64,000 nucleotides of DNA from Plantactinospora mayteni (GTDB lineage Bacteria > Actinomycetota > Actinomycetes > Mycobacteriales > Micromonosporaceae): assembly GCF_016862935.1 (NCBI RefSeq), contig NZ_BONX01000003.1:306819-370818 (forward strand). Reading direction: 5' to 3'. How positions within the stretch are numbered: the stretch's first letter is position 1; each line of letters begins with the position of its first letter. Of the stretch, positions 41,731 to 49,980 are shown piece by piece. The notes under the pieces were generated by a model. It saw only the letters and a program-made list of their open reading frames with translations, did not search any database and was not told the origin of the DNA. Position numbers and translations under genes: made by a program.

Positions 41731-42783
41731 ATGGCGACGGCCGTGGAATTCGGTCTGGACAGCTTCGGCGACGTGACCGCCGACGCCGAGGGCAACCCGG
41801 TGCCGTACGCCCAGGTGATCCGCGACGTGGTCGAGGAGGCCGTACTCGCCGACCGGCTCGGCGTCGACACCTTCGGGCTCGGCGAGCACCACCGGGACGA
41901 CTACGCGGTCTCCGCCCCCGAGATCGTGCTGGCCGCGATCGCCGCCCGGACCGAGCGGATCCGGCTCGGTACCGCTGTCACGGTGCTCAGCTCCGACGAC
42001 CCGGTACGCGTCTACGAACGGTTCGCCACCCTCGACGCACTCGCCCGGGGTCGGGCGGAGATCACCCTCGGCCGAGGCTCGTTCACCGAGTCGTTCCCGT
42101 TGTTCGGATACGACCTCAGCGACTACGACCGGCTCTTCGAGGAGAAGACCGAGCTGATGTCGCAGTTGCTCACCGAGGACGCGGTGAGCTGGCAGGGCAC
42201 GGTGCGCGCCTCGCTCGACAAGCAGCACGTCTATCCCAAGACGGAGTCGGGGCGGATCCGCACCTGGGTCGGGGTCGGCGGCAGCCCGGAGTCGGTGGTC
42301 CGGGCCGCCCGGTACGGCTTTCCGCTGGTACTGGCCGTGATCGGCGGTGAACCGGCCCGGTTCGCTCCGTACGTGCAGCTCTACCACCGCGCGCTCGCCG
42401 AGTTCGGCCGGGAGCCGCTGCCGGTCGCGGTGCACGTGCCCGGCTTCGTCGGCGAGACCGACCAGGAGGCGGCCGACCTGCTCTGGCCACACGTCCGGGT
42501 GCTGTTCAACCGGATCGGCGCCGAACGCGGCTGGCCGCCGATGACCCGGAGCCGGTTCGACGCCGACATCGCCAACGGCGCCTGGCACGTCGGCTCGGCC
42601 GAGACCGTGGCCCGCAAGATCGCCCGAACGGTACGGGTCCTCGGGGTGCAGCGCTTCGACCTCAAGTACTCGGCCGGCACGCTGCCGCACGAGCACCTGA
42701 TGGCGACGATCGAGCGGTACGCCACCCAGGTGATCCCCCGGGTCCGGGAACTCCTCACCGAGGAGAGCGGCCCGACGTCCTGA
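41731..42783 (+). CDS. LLM-class flavin-dependent oxidoreductase (luciferase-like monooxygenase)
   Basis: A 350-residue TIM-barrel flavoprotein. Signatures: DRLGVDTFGLGEHHRDDYAVSAPEI at the flavin site, RIRLGTAVTVLSSDDPVRVYE, and GRAEITLGRGSF followed by VGVGGSPES. This suits the bacterial-luciferase-like family that uses FMNH2 or F420H2. ATG 41731 follows GGAGG at 41721-41725. It sits alone between the divergent GDSL gene and the converging response regulator. Substrate unknown. Confidence 0.88.
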   Translation: MATAVEFGLDSFGDVTADAEGNPVPYAQVIRDVVEEAVLADRLGVDTFGLGEHHRDDYAVSAPEIVLAAIAARTERIRLGTAVTVLSSDDPVRVYERFATLDALARGRAEITLGRGSFTESFPLFGYDLSDYDRLFEEKTELMSQLLTEDAVSWQGTVRASLDKQHVYPKTESGRIRTWVGVGGSPESVVRAARYGFPLVLAVIGGEPARFAPYVQLYHRALAEFGREPLPVAVHVPGFVGETDQEAADLLWPHVRVLFNRIGAERGWPPMTRSRFDADIANGAWHVGSAETVARKIARTVRVLGVQRFDLKYSAGTLPHEHLMATIERYATQVIPRVRELLTEESGPTS

Positions 42784-42802
42784 CCCGGGCAGCCCGGCCC
42801 GG

Positions 42803-43423
42803 CTATCCGAGCAGTCCCCGGGCCATCGCGGTGGTGACCGCGGCGGTCCGGTCGGAGACGTCGAGCTTGCTGAACGTACGCAGCAGGTGCGTCTTGACCG
42901 TCGCCTCGCTGATGTGCAGGGCCCGGCCGATCTCGGCGTTCGTCCGGCCCTCGGCGACCAGGCCGAGCACCTGCACCTCCCGGGCGGAGAGCGCCGGGGC
43001 GGCCGGGTTGCGTACCTGCCGGACCAGCCGACCGGCGACCGACGGCGCGAGCGTCGTCTCGCCCCGGGACGCGGCCCGGATCGCGGCGGCGAGTTCCGTC
43101 CTGGTGGCGTCCTTCAGCAGGTAGCCGATGGCGCCGGCCTCCACCGCCCGCAGGATGTCGGCGTCGCTCTCGTACGTGGTCAGCACCACCACCCGGGTGG
43201 TCCGCGACTCGCGCAGGATCGCCCCGGTGGCGTGCACCCCGTCCATCCCGGGCATCCGCAGGTCCATCAGGACCACGTCCGGTCGGTACGCCCGGGCCAG
43301 GGTCACCGCCTCCTGGCCCGAGCCGGCCTCGCCGACCACCTCCAGGTCGGGTTCGCTGTGCAGCATGCCGCGCAACCCGTCCCGGACCACCGGATGGTCG
43401 TCGACCAGCAGGACCCTGATCAC
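42803..43423 (-). CDS. NarL/LuxR-family response regulator without an adjacent kinase
   Basis: A 206-residue two-domain regulator. Residues 1-118 are the receiver: VLLVDDHPVVRDGL (acidic pocket), VLMDLRMPGMDG (phosphorylated Asp), VVLTTYESD and YLLKDAT (conserved Lys). The C-terminal HTH reads LSAREVQVLGLVAEGRTNAEIGRALHISEATVKTHL. GTG 43423 follows GGGAGG by 7 nt. Upstream on the same strand are an ABC permease and ATPase; the usual histidine kinase between permease and regulator is missing and only 104 bp remain. It may control the exporter genes with a kinase encoded elsewhere. Confidence 0.9.
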   Translation of the reverse strand: MIRVLLVDDHPVVRDGLRGMLHSEPDLEVVGEAGSGQEAVTLARAYRPDVVLMDLRMPGMDGVHATGAILRESRTTRVVVLTTYESDADILRAVEAGAIGYLLKDATRTELAAAIRAASRGETTLAPSVAGRLVRQVRNPAAPALSAREVQVLGLVAEGRTNAEIGRALHISEATVKTHLLRTFSKLDVSDRTAAVTTAMARGLLG

Positions 43424-43527
43424 CCGTTGACCTCCCACTCCACCGTCCACCGCCCGCCCCATGCCGGCGCTCCGACCCCGCAGGGTTCCCCGAGGCACCG
43501 GCGCCCGGCGAACGCCTGATCGCACGG
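43420..43527 (-). pseudogene. Possible C-terminal remnant of a lost histidine kinase
   Basis: Immediately after the permease stop, the same frame stays open for 34 codons and ends GGRWTVEWEVNG before TGA at 43422-43420, which overlaps the response regulator GTG (GTGA). Kinase genes in this type of operon usually end in a beta strand like this and overlap the regulator. Because only 34 codons are involved, it could be chance. Confidence 0.2.
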
Positions 43528-44370
43528 TCAGCGGCTTTCGCGCCCGGTCCACCGGAACGTCAGCAGGCAGACCAGCAGACCTCCCACGCACCAGGCGGCG
43601 AGCACCAGCGCCGTGGTCCCGTGCTCCCACGAACCCGCCGCCTCCTGCGCCATCATGCTGTCCGGCAGGAAGACGGACCGGAACCCCTGTCCCATCCACT
43701 TCACCGGAAAGAACGATGCCACCGTCAGCATCCCGTCCGGCAGCGCGTCGTTCAGTACGAAGATCCCGGAGACGAACTGGAGTGCGATGGCCGGCAGGTT
43801 CAACACCGCCGGGGCGCTCTTCGCCGAGCGGGCCAACGCACTGGCCGCGATGCCGAGCAGAGTGCAGGCGACGACGGAGAGCGCCAGCAACCAGCCGAAG
43901 GTGAGCCACCGTGCCGGATCGGTCGGCAGCCGCAGGCCGAACAGCAACACCCCGACCGCGAGCAGCAGGGCGATCCCGCCGACCGTGGAGACCGCGACCA
44001 GACAGATCTTGCCGAGGAAGTACGCGACCGCGGTGGCCGGGGTACCGCGCAGCCGCTTCAGCGTGCCGTCCTCGCGGTCGAGCGCGATCCCCACTCCCAC
44101 GCTGATGAAGGCGGTGGAGACGATCCCGTACGCGATCATCCCGACCACGAAGACCTGGCTGATGCTGACGTCCGAGGCGCCGTGCGCCGGCTCGTCGAAG
44201 ATCAGTCCGAGCATCAGCGCGATGAAGGCCGGAAAGGCGAAGGTGAAGACCACCGCGTCCCGTTGCCGGAAGAACTGCTTCAGCTCGACCGCTCCCCGGG
44301 CCAGGCCGACCCGGAGGGTGGACGGCAGCCGTACCGTCGAGGACGACGGGCCGGCGGTGGCGGCGGTCAT
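43528..44370 (-). CDS. ABC-2 type transporter permease
   Basis: A 280-residue permease with six hydrophobic segments. It has the usual soluble start, LARGAVELKQFFRQRDAVVFTFAFPAFIALML, and a central stretch VGVGIALDREDGTLKRLRGTPA common to ABC-2 exporters of drugs or lipids. ATG 44370 overlaps the stop of the ATPase gene (ATGA). The ATPase-permease pair probably exports a hydrophobic compound or antibiotic. The response regulator gene follows, 104 bp downstream. Confidence 0.9.
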   Translation of the reverse strand: MTAATAGPSSSTVRLPSTLRVGLARGAVELKQFFRQRDAVVFTFAFPAFIALMLGLIFDEPAHGASDVSISQVFVVGMIAYGIVSTAFISVGVGIALDREDGTLKRLRGTPATAVAYFLGKICLVAVSTVGGIALLLAVGVLLFGLRLPTDPARWLTFGWLLALSVVACTLLGIAASALARSAKSAPAVLNLPAIALQFVSGIFVLNDALPDGMLTVASFFPVKWMGQGFRSVFLPDSMMAQEAAGSWEHGTTALVLAAWCVGGLLVCLLTFRWTGRESR

Positions 44371-45260
44371 CGGCCTTCTCCGATCAGGTCACGTTCCCCG
44401 ATCAGGCCGCGCTCTCCGATCAGGTCAGCTTCTCCGATCAGGTCGAGGTAGACGTCTTCGAGGCTGGGCCGGTGCACCCGGAGGTCGGTCACCGTCCCGC
44501 CGGCCCGGTCGGTCAGCCGGGCCACCAGTGCGACCGGGTCGTCGGTCCGCTCCCGGTGGTCGCCGTCGGCGTCCCGCCAGGTGACGGTGGCCGCCACACT
44601 CGCCCGGCCGCCGATGGTCTCCGGGGTGCCCTCGGCGATGATCCGGCCACCGGCGAGCACCGCGAGCCGGCCGGCCAACGCCTCGGCCTCGTCCAGATAG
44701 TGGGTGGTGAGCAGGATCGTCACGCCCTCGTCGGCGAGCCGGCGGATCAGCGCCCAGAACTGCCGGCGGGCCTCCGGGTCGAAGCCGGTGGTCGGCTCGT
44801 CGAGGAAGAGCAGCTCGGGCCGGCCGACGATGCCGAGGGCCACGTCGAGCCGGCGACGCTGGCCGCCGGAGAGGGTACGGATCCGGGCCCCGGCCTTCCC
44901 GGTCAGCCCGCACACCTCGATCACCTCGTCCGGGTCGCGCGGGTGGGGGTAGTACCCGGCGAAGTGCCGCACGGTCTCCCGGACGGTCAGCTCGGCGGCG
45001 TCGGTGGCGGTCTGCAACACGATGCCGAGCCGGGCCCGCCAGCGTCGGCCGGCCGTACCCGGGTCCTCGCCGAGCACCGAGACCGTGCCGCCGTCCCGGC
45101 GCCGGTGCCCCTCCAGGATCTCGATCGTGGACGTCTTGCCGGCGCCGTTCGGCCCCAGCAGCGCGTACACCTCGGCACGGTCGACGGTCAGGTCGATCCC
45201 GTCCACCGCCACCCGGGCGCCGTACGTCTTGCGCAGCCCGTGCGCACTGATGACTGTCAT
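44367..45260 (-). CDS. ABC-2 exporter ATP-binding protein with repeated C-terminal tail
   Basis: A 297-residue ABC ATPase of the daunorubicin-resistance (DrrA) type. Walker A GPNGAGKTS, signature LSGGQRRR and Walker B LLFLDEPTTGFDPEARRQ are intact, and the His switch is TTHYLDEAE. The C-terminus, after VYLDLIGE, carries four tandem hexapeptide-type copies of (D/G)LIGE(R/A/G) before the stop. ATG 45260 has no strong ribosome site. The stop overlaps the permease start (ATGA), and the permease ribosome site GGAGAAGG lies inside the last repeat. Confidence 0.9.
   Translation of the reverse strand: MTVISAHGLRKTYGARVAVDGIDLTVDRAEVYALLGPNGAGKTSTIEILEGHRRRDGGTVSVLGEDPGTAGRRWRARLGIVLQTATDAAELTVRETVRHFAGYYPHPRDPDEVIEVCGLTGKAGARIRTLSGGQRRRLDVALGIVGRPELLFLDEPTTGFDPEARRQFWALIRRLADEGVTILLTTHYLDEAEALAGRLAVLAGGRIIAEGTPETIGGRASVAATVTWRDADGDHRERTDDPVALVARLTDRAGGTVTDLRVHRPSLEDVYLDLIGEADLIGERGLIGERDLIGEGR
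44376..44447 (-). repeat. Four 18-nt tandem repeats at the end of the exporter ATPase gene
   Basis: Plus-strand units of 18 nt at 44376-44393, 44394-44411, 44412-44429 and 44430-44447 share the core tctccgatcagg. They encode repeated DLIGE/GLIGE hexapeptides on the minus strand. Each unit also contains a GGAGA- or GGGGA-type purine run that resembles a ribosome-binding site; the last one serves the permease gene. Confidence 0.9.
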
Positions 45261-45330
45261 ACTTTGATGCTTCCGCCGGCCGAGTCGGCCGGGGACCATC
45301 GCAGGACGGAATCCGGCCGTCCACCAACCG

Positions 45331-45417
45331 GTGGACACCGGCGGTATCTTCGAGACCTTCGCCGAGCAGTTCCTACAGGTCTGGGACACGGTGCAGATCA
45401 GGGAGGTCAGCCGGTGA
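45331..45417 (+). CDS. Possible 28-codon leader ORF coupled to the NUDIX gene
   Basis: GTG 45331 opens a short frame (TGGIFETFAEQFLQVWDTVQ) whose TGA at 45415-45417 overlaps the GTG of the NUDIX gene (GTGA). The peptide has a plausible amphipathic helix and is not repetitive. It has no clear Shine-Dalgarno. It may be a small gene, the end of a degraded gene, or chance. Confidence 0.3.
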   Translation: MDTGGIFETFAEQFLQVWDTVQIREVSR

Positions 45418-45884
45418 GTCGACGGGTGGACTACTTCGACGACCCGTCCGCCCCGGCGGCGAACTCGCTGGTGCCGGGCGGGGCCGCGCTGGTCGTTGAC
45501 GACCGGGGCCGGATCCTGTTGCAGCGGCGGGCGGACTCTGGGAACTGGTCGCTGCCGGGCGGCGCGATGGAGGTCGGCGAGACGATCGGCGACGCGGTGG
45601 TGCGGGAGACCCGGGAGGAGACCGGGCTCGACGTCGAGCTGACCGGCATCCTCGGGATCTACACCGACCCCCGGCACGTGATCGCGTACGCCGATGGAGA
45701 AGTGCGGCAGGAGTTCGTGGTCGCGTTCACCGCCCGGCCGGTCGGCGGCGCGCTGGCGGTCAGCGATGAGTCGACCGACGTCGCCTGGTTCGACGCGGCC
45801 ACCGTGGCGGACCTCCAGATGCACGACTCGGTCCGGCTGCGGATCGGGCACTGGCTGGCCGGTTCGGCGCCGCACATCGGATGA
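45414..45884 (+). CDS. NUDIX hydrolase
   Basis: A 156-residue nucleoside-diphosphate-linked-moiety hydrolase. The NUDIX box begins GGAMEVGETIGDAVVRETRE and continues ETGLDVEL, with all the acidic metal ligands intact. RBS GGGAGG at 45401-45406 precedes GTG 45414 by 7 nt. The VEEV-like loop (DESTDVAWFDA) is close to that of ADP-ribose and ADP-sugar pyrophosphatases, but the substrate cannot be fixed. Divergent from the exporter ATPase. Confidence 0.9.
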   Translation: MSRRVDYFDDPSAPAANSLVPGGAALVVDDRGRILLQRRADSGNWSLPGGAMEVGETIGDAVVRETREETGLDVELTGILGIYTDPRHVIAYADGEVRQEFVVAFTARPVGGALAVSDESTDVAWFDAATVADLQMHDSVRLRIGHWLAGSAPHIG

Positions 45885-45994
45885 CCCGGGCGCGTGAACG
45901 AACCGAAGCACCGCCATGAGCCGTTTTCAGCGGCGTCTCGCACCATCATCTCGGCGGCCGCCGCCGGGGCCAGCCGAGGGACGTCTGGGCCTGG

Positions 45995-46834
45995 TCAGCT
46001 CCGGGTGACCGCCCCGGTGGCGGCCAGGTAGTCGCCGATCGAGGCCGGTACGACCAGGGCCATCCGGCACCAGTCGACGAGCAGCAGGTTCGCCTCGCGC
46101 ATCGCCCGCTCCAGCGCGGCGACCAGCTCCGGTTGTGGTTCCGCCGCCGGTCCCGGCTCGGTCTGTACGGCCAGTACGGCGAGCGAGTCGCCGTCGGCGA
46201 GCCCGTACAGCAGCACCCGCCCGACGGCTACCGCGAACGAACTGGGCACGATCCCCGGCTGCCCACGGAAGCCGATCCCGCCCCGGCTCCGGGCACCGGA
46301 TGGCAGCAGGCTCAGCAACCGGCTCCGGGACACCGTCCCGGAGAGCGGTCGGATCGGCTGGCTCCGGACGTGGATGCCCTGGAAGCCGTACACCCGGCCG
46401 TGCTCGTCGCGGCGGGCGTGCTGCTCGTAACTCCGGCGTACCGCCCGGAGTTCGGCCTGGACCTCGTCGCCGAGGTCACCGCTGACCAACTCCACCTGCC
46501 GCCAGTCGTCCTCGTGCAGTTCGAGGCGGTCGGCACCGGCCGGTGCCCCGGCGACCGCCGGCACGGCGGCGCAGAGCGTCGGCAGCGAGTAGAGGATGTC
46601 GCCGGGTGGGACGGACTCGATCCGGCGCAGCGTCAGGGTGAGGGTGCCGGTCGCGGCGAACTCCGCCGCCGTCGGCGGCTCGGCCCGTTCGACCGACCAG
46701 GTGGCGCCAGCCAGCTCCAGGGTGGTCGCCGGTTGGAAGCTGTCCGGCAGTTGCCCGAGGGGCAGTTCGCTCCGGCCGATCTGGGCTCCGGTGTCGGCGT
46801 CGAGGAAGGCGACCCGCACCAGGTTTTTCGACAT
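45995..46834 (-). CDS. Hypothetical cytoplasmic protein (279 aa)
   Basis: A 279-residue protein that I do not recognise. It starts MSKNLVRVAFLDADTGAQIG and consists of mixed alpha/beta sequence with no signal peptide or membrane helix. A mid-section reads SYEQHARRDEHGRVYGFQGIHVRSQPIRPLSG, and the end is FAVAVGRVLLYGLADGDSLAV with a tail. ATG 46834 is chosen because the longer upstream frame becomes a poor arginine/proline-rich sequence. Transcribed away from proA with a 341-bp gap between them. Confidence 0.65.
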   Translation of the reverse strand: MSKNLVRVAFLDADTGAQIGRSELPLGQLPDSFQPATTLELAGATWSVERAEPPTAAEFAATGTLTLTLRRIESVPPGDILYSLPTLCAAVPAVAGAPAGADRLELHEDDWRQVELVSGDLGDEVQAELRAVRRSYEQHARRDEHGRVYGFQGIHVRSQPIRPLSGTVSRSRLLSLLPSGARSRGGIGFRGQPGIVPSSFAVAVGRVLLYGLADGDSLAVLAVQTEPGPAAEPQPELVAALERAMREANLLLVDWCRMALVVPASIGDYLAATGAVTRS

Positions 46835-47175
46835 GGCGGGGACCTTATCCGTACGCCGATCATGCTCGGCCGCAGCCCCTCGGCCGCCCCGCCCGCTCGT
46901 GCCGGGCCCCGGGTGCGGACGGTGGCGGGCCGGGGTGACGGCGCGGACGGCGCGGGTGTGGTGCGCCGCGCCGGTGCCCGGCACCGGAGGGGCGACGGTC
47001 GCGCCCGTGCCGGAGGCCGGCGCGACGGGTGAGCCGGCGGCGAGCACCGCGAGCAACGGTCCTGAATAGCGGACACTATTGCTCTCTCGTTGAACAAACG
47101 TGCCAGACTCGGTGGCTGCCACCAGCGCGCGACATAGCATGGCGGCGGACGAGGACGGCGAAGGAGGTCCGGCAG
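46835..47175. other. Divergent gap upstream of proA
   Basis: No convincing gene is found. The plus-strand end contains an A/T-richer stretch: gaatagcggacactattgct at 47063-47082, with complementary AATAG and CTATT, and TTGAAC at 47090-47095. TAGCAT at 47135-47140 could be a -10 box. Ribosome site AAGGAGG at 47161-47167 belongs to proA. The left half is plain GC-rich sequence in which I see nothing. Confidence 0.4.
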
Positions 47176-48471
47176 ATGGTGTCGATCGAGGCGACCGACG
47201 GAGCCCCGGGCGGAGCGGACGACCGCGTGCACGCCCTGGTCGCCGAGTGCGGCCGGCGGGCCCGGGCCGGGTCGGCCGGGTTGACCGAGGCGCCGGACTC
47301 GGTGATCGACTCCGCGTTGACCGCGATGGCCGACCGGCTGGTCGCCGCCGAGAGCGAGATCCTCGCCGCCAACCAGCGGGACGTCGATGCGGCCAGGGCC
47401 GCCGGGATGAGCCCGGCGCTACAGGACCGGCTCCGGCTCGACGCGGCCCGGCTGAAGGCGATGGCCGACCAGCTACGGCTGCTCGCCGAGGCACCGTTCC
47501 CGGCCCGGGAGACGCCGCTGCGGTCGCTGCCGGGCGGGCTGCGGCTCGCCGAGCGCCGCCGGCCGGTCGGGGTGATCGGGGCGAACTTCGAGGCCCGGCC
47601 GAACGTGACCGTCGACGTCGCCTCTCAACTGGTGAAGTCGCGCAACGCCGGCGTACTGCGTACCGGGTCTGCCGCGCTCACCTCGGCGAACGCGCTCTAC
47701 CAGCACGTCATCGCCCCGGGGCTGCGCGACGTCGGCCTCGATCCGGACGCGATCCAACTGCTGCCGGACGCGAGCCGGGCCAGCGCGGTCGCCCTGGTTC
47801 GGCAGACCGACCTGATCCCGCTGGTGATCCTCCGGGGCAGTGGTGACGCCACCCGCTCGCTCGGCGCCGAGGCGGCCCGGCACGGCGTCCGTACGCTGGC
47901 GCACGCCGACGGCGGCGGAGTGCTCTATGTCGACGCCGCCGCCGACCTGGACCGGGCGACCGAACTGCTGGTCGCCGGCCTGGACCGGCTCGGCGTCTGC
48001 AACCGGGTCAACCTGCTGCTGGTGCACCGGGACGTCGCCGGGGAGGCGGTGCCGCGCTTCGAGGCCGCCCTGACGGAGCTGGGCGTACGCGCCTCGCTGC
48101 CGCCGTACGACCACCCGGTCGGCTACGAGTGGGCGCTGGACAGCGGCCGGGAGGCGACCGTGACCATCGCCGAGGTGGCCGATCTGGCCGAGGCGGTGAC
48201 GATCGCCAACACCGAGACCTCGGGGCTTGCCGCGACGATCGTGACCGAGGACCGGGCCGCCGCCGAGCGGTTCATCGCCACCGCGATCGGCACCGGGATC
48301 TTCTGGAACGCCTCGACCCGGTTGCTGGACGGTTTCAAGCTGCACGGCGTACCGGAGACCGGGATCAACGTGGACCACGTGCCGGGCCCACGCGGCCCGG
48401 TCACCTTCCAGGACCTCTACCTGCGGCAGTACGTGGTCGTACCGGAGGACGCACCCGGCCTCCCCGGCTGA
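47176..48471 (+). CDS. proA: Glutamate-5-semialdehyde dehydrogenase (proline biosynthesis)
   Basis: A 431-residue ProA. It reduces gamma-glutamyl phosphate to glutamate semialdehyde with NADPH, the second step of proline synthesis. Signatures are RRPVGVIGANFEARPNVTVDVASQLVKSRNAG in the cofactor domain, LGVCNRVNLLLVHRD with the catalytic Cys, and HVPGPRGPVTFQDLYLRQYVV at the end. AAGGAGG lies 8 nt before ATG 47176. proB is not adjacent, so the pathway genes are split. It converges on the small LuxR protein. Confidence 0.92.
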   Translation: MVSIEATDGAPGGADDRVHALVAECGRRARAGSAGLTEAPDSVIDSALTAMADRLVAAESEILAANQRDVDAARAAGMSPALQDRLRLDAARLKAMADQLRLLAEAPFPARETPLRSLPGGLRLAERRRPVGVIGANFEARPNVTVDVASQLVKSRNAGVLRTGSAALTSANALYQHVIAPGLRDVGLDPDAIQLLPDASRASAVALVRQTDLIPLVILRGSGDATRSLGAEAARHGVRTLAHADGGGVLYVDAAADLDRATELLVAGLDRLGVCNRVNLLLVHRDVAGEAVPRFEAALTELGVRASLPPYDHPVGYEWALDSGREATVTIAEVADLAEAVTIANTETSGLAATIVTEDRAAAERFIATAIGTGIFWNASTRLLDGFKLHGVPETGINVDHVPGPRGPVTFQDLYLRQYVVVPEDAPGLPG

Positions 48472-48500
48472 CCCGGCGGCACCCGGCGCGGGTCGTCCGC

Positions 48501-48716
48501 TCAGAGCAGCCCGTGCCGGACCGCCCAGACCACCGCGGAGATCGGCGCCGGCACGCCGAGGCGGTCGCAGATCGCCCGGGTACGCCGCCGGACGGTCCGC
48601 TCGGACATCTCCAGCCGGCGGGCGACCGCGTCGACCGGGAGCCCCTGGGCGAGCAGTCGCAGCAGGGCCAGTTCCTCGTCGTCCAGTGGATGGCGTTGCA
48701 CGATCGGTACGGCCAC
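48501..48716 (-). CDS. Single-domain LuxR-type HTH protein
   Basis: A 71-residue protein that is almost wholly a LuxR C-terminal helix-turn-helix: LDDEELALLRLLAQGLPVDAVARRLEMSERTVRRRTRAICDRLGV. There is no receiver or ligand domain. GTG 48716 follows a strong GGAGGAGGGAG. Small proteins of this kind are common in actinomycetes and usually regulate transcription through partners; targets here are unknown. Its stop faces proA with 29 bp between. Confidence 0.8.
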   Translation of the reverse strand: MAVPIVQRHPLDDEELALLRLLAQGLPVDAVARRLEMSERTVRRRTRAICDRLGVPAPISAVVWAVRHGLL

Positions 48717-48834
48717 GGCGCCACTCCCTCCTCCGCACACGCCCAGATTCCGGTGCCGCCGAGCCCGGCACCGCCACCGGCCGGCGGGTCACAGACCCGT
48801 AGTCGGCCGGCGGCGGCACCGGGACGGGTACCGC

Positions 48835-49896
48835 CTAGAAGTCGAACTGGTCGATGTTGCTGGCGTCGAAGACGGTCGGCGGGCCGAGCACCACGACGCC
48901 CTCGGCGCCGACGGTGTACTCACCGAGCTTGCCGGCGGTGAACTTGTCACCCTCCTTGCCGCTGATCATCCCGGAGGCGAGGGCGGCACCGGCGTACGCG
49001 GCCAGGTAGCCGAGGTCGGCCGGGTTCCACAGCGCGAAGTTCTTCACCGTGCCGTTCTTGACGAACTCGCGCATCTGGTTCGGGGTGCCCAGCCCGGTCA
49101 GCGCCACCTTGCCCTTGTACTGCGAGCCGGAGAGGTAGCGGGCCGCCGCCGCCACACCGACGGTGGTCGGCGAGATGATGCCCTTCAGATCCGGGTGCGC
49201 GCTGAGCAGCCCCTGGGTCTCCTGGAACGACTTCTCGTCCTTGTCGTCGCCGTAGACCGTGGTGACCAGCTCGATCCCGCTGTACTCCGGCTTCTTCAGC
49301 TCGGTCTTCATCAGCTCGATCCAGGCGTTCTGGTTGGTCGCGTTCGCGGTCGCCGACAGGATCGCGACCTTGCCCTTGCCGCCGATCGCGTCGGAGATCA
49401 GCTTCACCTGGTTCTCCGCGATCCCCGGCCCGGTCACCTGGTTGACGAAGAGGTCCCGGCAGTCCTTGTTGGTGTCGGAGTCGAAGGTGACCACCTTCGC
49501 GCCGCCCTGCCGGGCCTGGTTGACCGCCCCGCAGATCGCGTTCGGGTCGTTCGCCGACAGGGCGATCACGTCACTGCCCTGCTGGGTCAACGTGTTGAGG
49601 TAGCTGACCTGCGACGACGCGCTCGCCTCCGACGGCCCGACCTCCTTGTACTCGCCCTTGAACTCCTCCACCGCCGCCTTCCCACCGTTGTCCGACACGG
49701 TGAAGTACGGGTTGTTCACCTGCTTCGGCAGGAAGGCGACGCTGAGTCCCTCCTTGATCGAGCCGCCGCCACCGGCGGAGGCCCCGCCGGACGGGGTGCC
49801 CTCGTCGTCGCTCGCGCAGCCGGCGCTGAGCAGCAGCGCCGCCAGGGTGGCCGCGGCGGCACCCATCCGTACGCCTCTGGATCGCATGACGGTCAT
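48835..49896 (-). CDS. rhaS: Rhamnose ABC transporter substrate-binding lipoprotein
   Basis: A 353-residue sugar-binding lipoprotein with lipobox SAGC near residue 27. The mature domain is of the ribose/rhamnose-type periplasmic family: LSVAFLPKQVNNPYFTVSDNGGKAAVEEF, VIALSANDPNAICGAVNQARQGGAKVVTFDSD, and FALWNPADLGYLAAYAGAALASGMISG are close to RhaS. ATG 49896 is spaced correctly from GGAAGGGA. It is the last gene of an ATPase, permease, permease, binding-protein set and the LacI/GH78 context supports L-rhamnose as ligand. Confidence 0.9.
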   Translation of the reverse strand: MTVMRSRGVRMGAAAATLAALLLSAGCASDDEGTPSGGASAGGGGSIKEGLSVAFLPKQVNNPYFTVSDNGGKAAVEEFKGEYKEVGPSEASASSQVSYLNTLTQQGSDVIALSANDPNAICGAVNQARQGGAKVVTFDSDTNKDCRDLFVNQVTGPGIAENQVKLISDAIGGKGKVAILSATANATNQNAWIELMKTELKKPEYSGIELVTTVYGDDKDEKSFQETQGLLSAHPDLKGIISPTTVGVAAAARYLSGSQYKGKVALTGLGTPNQMREFVKNGTVKNFALWNPADLGYLAAYAGAALASGMISGKEGDKFTAGKLGEYTVGAEGVVVLGPPTVFDASNIDQFDF

Positions 49897-49980
49897 GATC
49901 GGTCCCTTCCTTGACATACAGCCGCCCAACTCGCGGGCCGGTGGATTCGACGGTGGTTACAGCGAGGGTTGGAGACGTGG

